Shown: piece after piece, positions 58,922 to 64,000 of the stretch
How positions within the stretch are numbered: the first letter of the stretch is position 1
Layout: every line of letters starts with the position of its first letter
NCBI RefSeq assembly: GCF_004785795.1
Contig: NZ_SRRO01000001.1
Span: forward strand, 620,001 to 684,000
Reading direction: 5' to 3'
From: Nocardioides eburneiflavus
Lineage (GTDB): Bacteria > Actinomycetota > Actinomycetes > Propionibacteriales > Nocardioidaceae
Length of the DNA stretch: 64,000 nucleotides
Made by a program: the position numbers and the translations under genes
The notes under the pieces: model-generated
Told to the model about the DNA's origin: nothing
What the model saw: the letters and a program-made list of their open reading frames with translations, nothing else
Databases searched by the model: none

Positions 58922-60694
58922 TCACCCCACCTCGTCGGGTGGAGCGAGCGGCAGCCACACGGTGAAGGTCGTCCCCTCGCCGATGTCCGAGGCGAGCCGG
59001 ATCGTGCCCTGGTGTCCGGTCACCACCCGCTCGATGATCGCGAGGCCCAGACCGGTGCCGGGGCGGCGGCGCGCCTCCGGGCTGCTGGAGCGGAAGAAGG
59101 GCGTGAAGACCTTGTCGACCTCGTCGGAGGGGATCCCGATGCCCGTGTCGGCGCAGGTGATCCGCACGCCCTCGACCCCGTCGACGCTCGCCCGTGCCAC
59201 GTCCATGCTCACCCGGCCACCGGCCTCGGTGTACTTGAAGGCGTTGGAGAGCAGGTTGGCGACCATCCGCTCGAGAGCGGCCTGCTCGCCCACGAGGACG
59301 AGGTCGTCGGCCACCGCGAGGTGCAGCTCGACGCCGGCCAGCGACGCCGTGGGCGCGAGGAACGCCGCACACTCGTGGACGAGGGCGGAGAGGTCGACGT
59401 CCTGGGTCGTGGCGCCGCGCTCGGGATCGCTGACGGAGGCCAGGGTCATCAGGTCGTCCACCATGTCCTCGATGCGCCGGGCCGCGCGAAGGAGTGCGTC
59501 GAGCGACTCGCGCGCCTCCCCGTCAGGCTGCTCCAGGGCGAGCAGCTCGAGGCGCGTGAAGAGCACGCTGACCGGGTTGCGCAGCTCATGGGCGAGGGTC
59601 AGGACCATGTCGCGCCGGTAGTCGTCGACCCCGCGCAGCTCGGCGTTGAGCGCGCGCTCGCGCTCGGCCAGGCGGGCCTCGAGGAGCAGCCGGGCGAGGT
59701 CGGCGGCCACGATCGTCGCCGCGTTGATCTCCGAGGCGATCCAGCGCGGGGCGTCGGGTGCACGGCCCATCGCCAGGGTGCCGAGGTACTCCTCGCCCGA
59801 CCCGATCGGCACGAGGAGGCCGGACCCGAGGCCGTACGTGTCGAGCAGGCGGGTGAGCGACGGCGGGGTCTCGACCGCCTCCTCCTTCATGCTCCAGGTC
59901 CGGTCCCGCTCGACGACGACGTGACCACGCCGCTCCCACTGGCGGCGCATCACCTCGGTCATGTGGGGTCCGTCGTCCCCGAGGCCCGCGACGACCGAAC
60001 CGGCCTCGACGACGTCGACGGTGGCCACCTCGAGCGCCTCCTCCAGGCCGCGCGACAGCTCCGCCACCAGCTCCGCGACGCCGAGGCCGGGTCGCACCTT
60101 CTCGATCGCGCGCCGGGCCTGGGTGACCATGCGGACCTGCTCGCCGTAGAGCTCGCGCTCGACGATGCTGACGATCGCGTCGAACAGCACGGAGGCCTCG
60201 GTGTTGATCGCCGCCACGACCTCGGGCGTCGGGCGCACGCCGGACAGCGGCTCGTCGAGGTAGAGCATCCCGCGGAGCTCACCGTCCTCGTTCTCCAGCA
60301 GGCGCAGCAGCTGGTCGTCGGGGTCCCACCCGTGGGGCAGCTCCGAGGCAGGCACGTCCGGCTTGTGGCCGTACTCGTCGAGGAACGCACGGGTCACGTC
60401 GTCGAGGCGCTCGCCGGGGATGTGCCACCAGCCGTGCATCTCCTGCCCGAGGGCGTGGATGTGGTCGAGCGCCAGCGGCGAGGCCTGCCCGAGCATCTTG
60501 TCGCGGGCCGCGTCGTCGCCCGCGATCGCGACGAACTCGAGGAAGCCGTCGGAGCGCAGGGCCTCGATCGCCACCACCTTGTGCTCGGTGCGCTTGGCGA
60601 TGTCCTCGGCGACGGCGTGCAGCACGGCACGCTGGGACTCGTTGCCCCACGCCTGCCCTCGTGGACGTACCCACGCCTGGTCGTCGTCACCCAC
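58922..60694 (-). CDS. Cytosolic sensor histidine kinase, tandem paralogue
   Basis: 590 residues from GTG at 60694 (GGGGGCGAG upstream); the frame extends further but would run through the promoter of the divergent gene. Same architecture as the kinase at 57019: AVAEDIAKRTEHKVVAIEALRSDGFLEFVAIAG, GELRGMLYLDEPLSGVRPTPE, a second GAF with GLLVPIGSGEEYLGTLAMGR, then HisKA DMVLTLAHELRNPVSVL, and ANLLSNAFKYTE, CADTGIGIP, RRPGTGLGLAIIERV. Orphan kinase with no membrane segment. 115 bp separate it from the paralogue downstream. Confidence 0.93.
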   Translation of the reverse strand: MGDDDQAWVRPRGQAWGNESQRAVLHAVAEDIAKRTEHKVVAIEALRSDGFLEFVAIAGDDAARDKMLGQASPLALDHIHALGQEMHGWWHIPGERLDDVTRAFLDEYGHKPDVPASELPHGWDPDDQLLRLLENEDGELRGMLYLDEPLSGVRPTPEVVAAINTEASVLFDAIVSIVERELYGEQVRMVTQARRAIEKVRPGLGVAELVAELSRGLEEALEVATVDVVEAGSVVAGLGDDGPHMTEVMRRQWERRGHVVVERDRTWSMKEEAVETPPSLTRLLDTYGLGSGLLVPIGSGEEYLGTLAMGRAPDAPRWIASEINAATIVAADLARLLLEARLAERERALNAELRGVDDYRRDMVLTLAHELRNPVSVLFTRLELLALEQPDGEARESLDALLRAARRIEDMVDDLMTLASVSDPERGATTQDVDLSALVHECAAFLAPTASLAGVELHLAVADDLVLVGEQAALERMVANLLSNAFKYTEAGGRVSMDVARASVDGVEGVRITCADTGIGIPSDEVDKVFTPFFRSSSPEARRRPGTGLGLAIIERVVTGHQGTIRLASDIGEGTTFTVWLPLAPPDEVG

Positions 60695-60812
60695 CTGTGC
60701 TCTCGCCCCCTCACGCGCGTCCGACGCCGCGACGGTACGCCGAAACCGCCGCTCAGGGGACTGACTTGGGAATGATGGCGGCGGCTTGGTGACTCGCGGG
60801 TAACATAGGGGC

Positions 60813-61958
60813 ATGAAGCGTGAGATCTACGACGAGGACCACGAGGCCTTCCGCGCCTCGGTCAAGCAGTTCCTGGACCGCGAGGTCACCCCGCACCTCG
60901 AGACCTATGCCGACCGCCACGGCCTCGACCGCGACTTCTGGCTGGCCGCCGGCAAGCAGGGCTTCCTCGGCCTCGAGATCCCCGACGAGTTCGGCGGCTC
61001 CGAGGCCGGCGACTACCGCTTCAACGCGGTGCTGACCGAGGAGCTGGCCAAGGTCAACATGACCCTGCCCAGCTGCGTCGGCATCCACGCCGACATCACG
61101 GTGCCCTACCTGGTCCACCTCACCGACGACGAGCAGAAGGCGCGGTGGCTGCCGGGCTGTGCGTCCGGCGAGATCATCACCGCCATCGGCATGACCGAGC
61201 CCGGCGGCGGCTCGGACCTCGCCAACCTCAAGACCACCGCCGTGCGTGATGGCGACGACTGGATCATCAACGGGTCCAAGACCTTCATCACCAACGGCGG
61301 CTCCGCCGACATCGTCCTCGTCGCGGCGCGCACCGCCCCGGAGAAGAAGGCCAAGGGCATCTCGCTCTTCGCCATCGACACCACCCTCGAGGGCTTCAGC
61401 GTCGGGCGCGTGCTCGACAAGGTCGGCCAGGACGAGTCCGACACCGCCGAGCTCGCCTTCGAGGACGTGCGCGTCTCGGGTGCCGACCTCGTCGGTCCGC
61501 TCGACACCGGCTTCATCTCGATGATGCAGTTCCTGCCGCAGGAGCGACTCGGCTCGGCCATCACCAACCTGGCCCACGCCAAGCAGATCCTCGAGGAGAC
61601 GGTCCAGTACGCCAAGGACCGCCAGGCCTTCGGCCAGCCGATCGGCGCCTTCCAGAACACCCAGTTCCTGCTCGCCGACCTGGTCACCCGCGTGGACGTG
61701 ACCCAGGCCTTCGTCGACCAGTGCGTCATCGCGCACACCAAGAAGGAGCTGACCCCGGTCGACGCGGCGAAGGCCAAGTGGTGGACCTCGCAGGTCCAGA
61801 ACGACGTCATCGACCACTGCGTCCAGGTCCACGGCGGCTACGGCTACATGAACGAGTACCGCGTGGCCCGCGCCTGGCGCGACGCCCGGGTCACCAAGAT
61901 CTGGGCCGGCTCCAACGAGATCATGAAGATGCTGATCGGGCGCGACCTGGGTCTGTAG
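60813..61958 (+). CDS. Acyl-CoA dehydrogenase, long-chain (LCAD) type
   Basis: 381 residues. FAD-dependent first step of beta-oxidation. ITAIGMTEPGGGSDLANLKTTAV and FITNGGSADIVLVAARTAP are the FAD-binding signatures. The catalytic Glu lies in QFLPQERLGSAI, as in LCAD and isovaleryl-CoA dehydrogenase, rather than in the C-terminal position of MCAD (here WAGSNEIM with no Glu before Gly). VHGGYGYMNEYRVARAWRDARV is conserved. Divergent from the sensor kinase by 118 bp; the RNA-ligase gene follows 11 bp downstream. Confidence 0.96.
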   Translation: MKREIYDEDHEAFRASVKQFLDREVTPHLETYADRHGLDRDFWLAAGKQGFLGLEIPDEFGGSEAGDYRFNAVLTEELAKVNMTLPSCVGIHADITVPYLVHLTDDEQKARWLPGCASGEIITAIGMTEPGGGSDLANLKTTAVRDGDDWIINGSKTFITNGGSADIVLVAARTAPEKKAKGISLFAIDTTLEGFSVGRVLDKVGQDESDTAELAFEDVRVSGADLVGPLDTGFISMMQFLPQERLGSAITNLAHAKQILEETVQYAKDRQAFGQPIGAFQNTQFLLADLVTRVDVTQAFVDQCVIAHTKKELTPVDAAKAKWWTSQVQNDVIDHCVQVHGGYGYMNEYRVARAWRDARVTKIWAGSNEIMKMLIGRDLGL

Positions 61959-61969
61959 GCACGACGTCG

Positions 61970-62536
61970 ATGACGCGCATGTTCGTAGCGGCGGTGCCGC
62001 CGGAGGACGCCGTCGCCGACCTCGACGGGTTCCTGGCGGTGCGCCGCGACGCGGCGGCGTACCGCTGGACCGTGCCGGAGCAGTGGCACCTGACCCTCGC
62101 CTTCACCGAGGACGTCCCCGACCGGTCGCTCGACGACCTCGAGGTGCGGCTCGAGCGGGCTGCCCGCAGACGCCGCCCGGTGCGGTTGCGACTCGCCGGC
62201 GGCGGCGCCTTCCCGCACCCGGACCGGGCGCGCGTGCTCTTCGCACGGCTCGACACCGACGACGCCGGCCGCACCGAGCTCGACCGGCTGGCCACCGGTT
62301 GCCGCGCTGCGATGGCGAAGGCCGGCGCGCGGGTCGACGGGCAGCGCTTCCGCGCGCACCTCACGCTCGCCCGGCTCGGGGGCCCTGACAACGTCACGTC
62401 GTGGGTGCGGCTCCTCGACGGCTACGAGGGACCCGAGTGGGAGCTCGACGAGGTCGCCCTGGTGGCGTCCCACCTCGGCGAGGGACCGCGTCGACGACCG
62501 CGCCACGAGGTGGTCGGGACGTACGCCCTCGGCTGA
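61970..62536 (+). CDS. thpR: 2'-5' RNA ligase/2H phosphoesterase family protein
   Basis: 188 residues (ATG at 61970; ATG at 61979 possible). 2H-phosphoesterase fold with the twin HxTx motifs WHLTLAF and RAHLTLARL at the expected spacing. ThpR opens 2',3'-cyclic phosphates and can join tRNA halves in vitro. It lies 11 bp behind the acyl-CoA dehydrogenase gene and probably shares its transcript, with no clear functional link. Confidence 0.92.
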   Translation: MTRMFVAAVPPEDAVADLDGFLAVRRDAAAYRWTVPEQWHLTLAFTEDVPDRSLDDLEVRLERAARRRRPVRLRLAGGGAFPHPDRARVLFARLDTDDAGRTELDRLATGCRAAMAKAGARVDGQRFRAHLTLARLGGPDNVTSWVRLLDGYEGPEWELDEVALVASHLGEGPRRRPRHEVVGTYALG

Positions 62537-62603
62537 GGCAGCTGAGCGCAGCCTCACCTTCGTTGCACGGCGTACGGGCGCGCGCGACGATCGTGGAGTG
62601 AGC

Positions 62604-63329
62604 ATGGAGATCGGTACGGACGAGGAGCCCCAGCACTTCCACGACGAGCTGGGCGACCACGTCGGCACGCGCCTCAACTGGCTGCGCGCCGCGGTCCTGG
62701 GAGCCAACGACGGCATCGTGTCGACGGCGGGCGTGGTCATGGGAGTCGCGGGCGCGACGGACGACGGCGGCACGATCGTGCTCGCCGGCATCGCGGCCCT
62801 GACCGCCGGCGCGCTGAGCATGGGCGCCGGGGAGTACGTCTCGGTCAGCACCCAGCGCGACTCCGAGAAGTCGATCCTCCACCTCGAGGCGACCGAGCTG
62901 CGGCAGATGCCGCAGACCGAGGAGCGCGAGCTCGCCGAGATGTACGTCCAGAAGGGCCTCTCCCGGGAGACGGCCGAGCAGGTCGCGCGCGAGCTCACCG
63001 AGCACGACGCGCTGCGCGCCCACGCCGACATCGAGTTCGGCATCGACCCCGACAACCTCACCAACCCCTGGCACGCGGCGTGGGCCTCGATGCTCGCCTT
63101 CACCGTGGGCGCGCTCCTGCCGCTGCTCGTCGTGGCGTTCGTCCCCGACGGTCTGCGCGTGCTCGTCACGGTGCTCAGCGTGGTCCTTGCCCTGGCGCTC
63201 ACCGGCTTCGTCAGCGCCCGGATCGGGCTGAGCCCCCGGCTGCCCGCGGTCCTGCGCAACGTCGGCGGCGGTGTGCTCGCGATGGGCGTGACGTACCTCA
63301 TCGGCATGTACGCCGGGGTGCACCTCTGA
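62604..63329 (+). CDS. VIT family (CCC1-like) iron/manganese transporter
   Basis: 241 residues from ATG at 62604, which has GGAG with 6-nt spacing; a GTG at 62598 abuts that site. Five hydrophobic helices: LRAAVLGANDGIVSTAGVVMGVAGAT (VIT1 N-terminal signature), GIAALTAGALSMGAGEYVSVSTQRDSE, then a cytoplasmic Glu-rich metal-binding region (ATELRQMPQTEERELAEMYVQKG) and three C-terminal helices. Likely exports or sequesters Fe2+ or Mn2+. Confidence 0.94.
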   Translation: MEIGTDEEPQHFHDELGDHVGTRLNWLRAAVLGANDGIVSTAGVVMGVAGATDDGGTIVLAGIAALTAGALSMGAGEYVSVSTQRDSEKSILHLEATELRQMPQTEERELAEMYVQKGLSRETAEQVARELTEHDALRAHADIEFGIDPDNLTNPWHAAWASMLAFTVGALLPLLVVAFVPDGLRVLVTVLSVVLALALTGFVSARIGLSPRLPAVLRNVGGGVLAMGVTYLIGMYAGVHL

Positions 63330-63373
63330 CGGTCGGGCCTCCGGGAGTCGCACCTCACGGGCGCCGGCCCCGT

Positions 63374-63434
63374 ACACGTGTCCGAGATGTCGCCCTCGAT
63401 CGGTCAGTCCAAGGGCAAGAACCCGGACACGTGT
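63374..63434. terminator. Long inverted repeat between convergent genes
   Basis: Perfect 11-bp arms ACACGTGTCCG (63374-63384) and CGGACACGTGT (63424-63434), with inner GCCCT/AGGGC pairing. Lies between the VIT gene and the phosphotransferase gene. Probable bidirectional terminator. Confidence 0.7.
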
Positions 63435-63451
63435 CGTGTGCTGCGCACGTA

Positions 63452-64000
63452 TCAGGCGCCCGCCCACGTCTCGATCAGGTCCAGGCACCAGTCGAGGTGC
63501 CGGCCCGGGTGACCGGCCAGGCAGCTCGCCGTGACGAGGCCGTACGCCGCGCGGTAGAGCACCAGCACCGCGGGGTCGTGGCCGAAGCGGCGTACGACGA
63601 GGTCGTCGAGGGCCGCCGTCGCCGCGGCCGCGCCGGGGCCGAACATGTCCTGGAGGCAGGCGGTCACCGCCGCGTCGAAGGCCGGGTCGCCGAGCGTGGA
63701 GACGTAGCCGAAGTCGAGCAGCCCCACCGGCCGGCCGCCGTCGAGCAGGACGTGCACCGGACCGAGGTCGCCGTGCACGAGGCGCGGCGGCACGGGCGGC
63801 ACCGACCGCAGCGCCTCCGCCATCCGGTCGGCGACCCCGTCGGGCAGCAGGTCACCCAGGAGCACCGCACGACGCAGGACCAGCTCGGCCATCGAGACCC
63901 CGAACGGCACCGCGGGGTCGAACGGTCGCTCGCCGTCCGGCACCGGCAGCAGCGCCATGTCGGGGTGGACGGGGACCTGCGACAGGCCCGCCAGGACCTC
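63452..64000 (-). CDS. Aminoglycoside/fructosamine-kinase-like phosphotransferase, 5' end outside window
   Basis: The C-terminal 182 codons of an APH-type kinase; the frame stays open to 64000. PRLVHGDLGPVHVLLDGGRPVGLLDFGYVSTLGDPAFD contains the catalytic loop HGDxxxxHVLL (Brenner motif) and the DFG-like LLDFG. RRFGHDPAVLVLYRAAYGLVTASCLAGHP completes the fold. Kinases of this family phosphorylate aminoglycosides, sugars, choline or macrolides; substrate not decidable without the N-terminus. Confidence 0.9.
   Translation of the reverse strand, partial: EVLAGLSQVPVHPDMALLPVPDGERPFDPAVPFGVSMAELVLRRAVLLGDLLPDGVADRMAEALRSVPPVPPRLVHGDLGPVHVLLDGGRPVGLLDFGYVSTLGDPAFDAAVTACLQDMFGPGAAAATAALDDLVVRRFGHDPAVLVLYRAAYGLVTASCLAGHPGRHLDWCLDLIETWAGA

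Noticed and set aside
1..64000. CRISPR array, rRNA operon, transposase or replication origin
   Set aside because: None seen: no regularly spaced repeats with unique spacers, no rRNA sequence, no DDE/HUH transposase motifs and no dnaA-box cluster recognised.

Overview
The window is high-GC actinobacterial chromosome, most likely Nocardioides or a close relative. This rests on GC-rich codon use, frequent GTG starts, a GTP-type PEP carboxykinase, a paired ClpP locus, F420-type and DUF6328/CsbD small proteins, and gene content; no rRNA is present to confirm it.

Layout. The core chromosome (pckG at the left edge, tRNA-Arg(ACG)) is interrupted at 1391-20079 by an 18.7 kb integrative island. The island is bounded by a perfect 37-bp direct repeat of the tRNA 3' end, with a tyrosine integrase and a small HTH excisionase just inside the right repeat. 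Its cargo looks like a collection of single-gene nuclease and defence candidates: a secreted HNH nuclease and other excalibur-domain proteins, a NERD protein, two PD-(D/E)XK-like proteins, two HEPN-motif proteins, a DUF4062-winged-helix protein and a PUA-like/HNH protein. It also carries a carotenoid oxygenase and a K+ channel.

Core sequence resumes from 20080 to 38380. It holds an XRE regulator and two clpP genes (one with Trp in place of the catalytic Ser), nucleoside hydrolase, ureohydrolase, small stress proteins, a complete recC-recB-recD operon, an ACT protein, an MFS transporter, an F420-type reductase and menB.

A second probable island lies at 38382-51082. It is flanked by a 22-bp perfect duplication of the menB 3' end and no integrase is visible. 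It carries a PIN-type toxin with a frameshifted DUF433 antitoxin, then two parallel modules. Each has a regulator divergent from MDR oxidoreductase, DUF4386-type membrane protein and hydrolase in that order (AraC module 39709-43896; TetR module 43949-48045). A LuxR-type two-component system and a third membrane protein follow.

Core genes return at 51099: a sterol-desaturase-type oxygenase; a tightly overlapping three-gene operon (N-formylglutamate amidohydrolase family, DUF1704 HExxxH metallopeptidase, glutathione-synthetase-like ATP-grasp ligase); a sirtuin; an LprG-like lipoprotein; two paralogous orphan sensor kinases; an LCAD-type acyl-CoA dehydrogenase; a 2'-5' RNA ligase family protein; a VIT-family transporter; and a phosphotransferase cut by the right edge.

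Four convergent gene junctions carry long inverted repeats that probably act as bidirectional terminators. No CRISPR array, rRNA, transposase or replication origin was seen.
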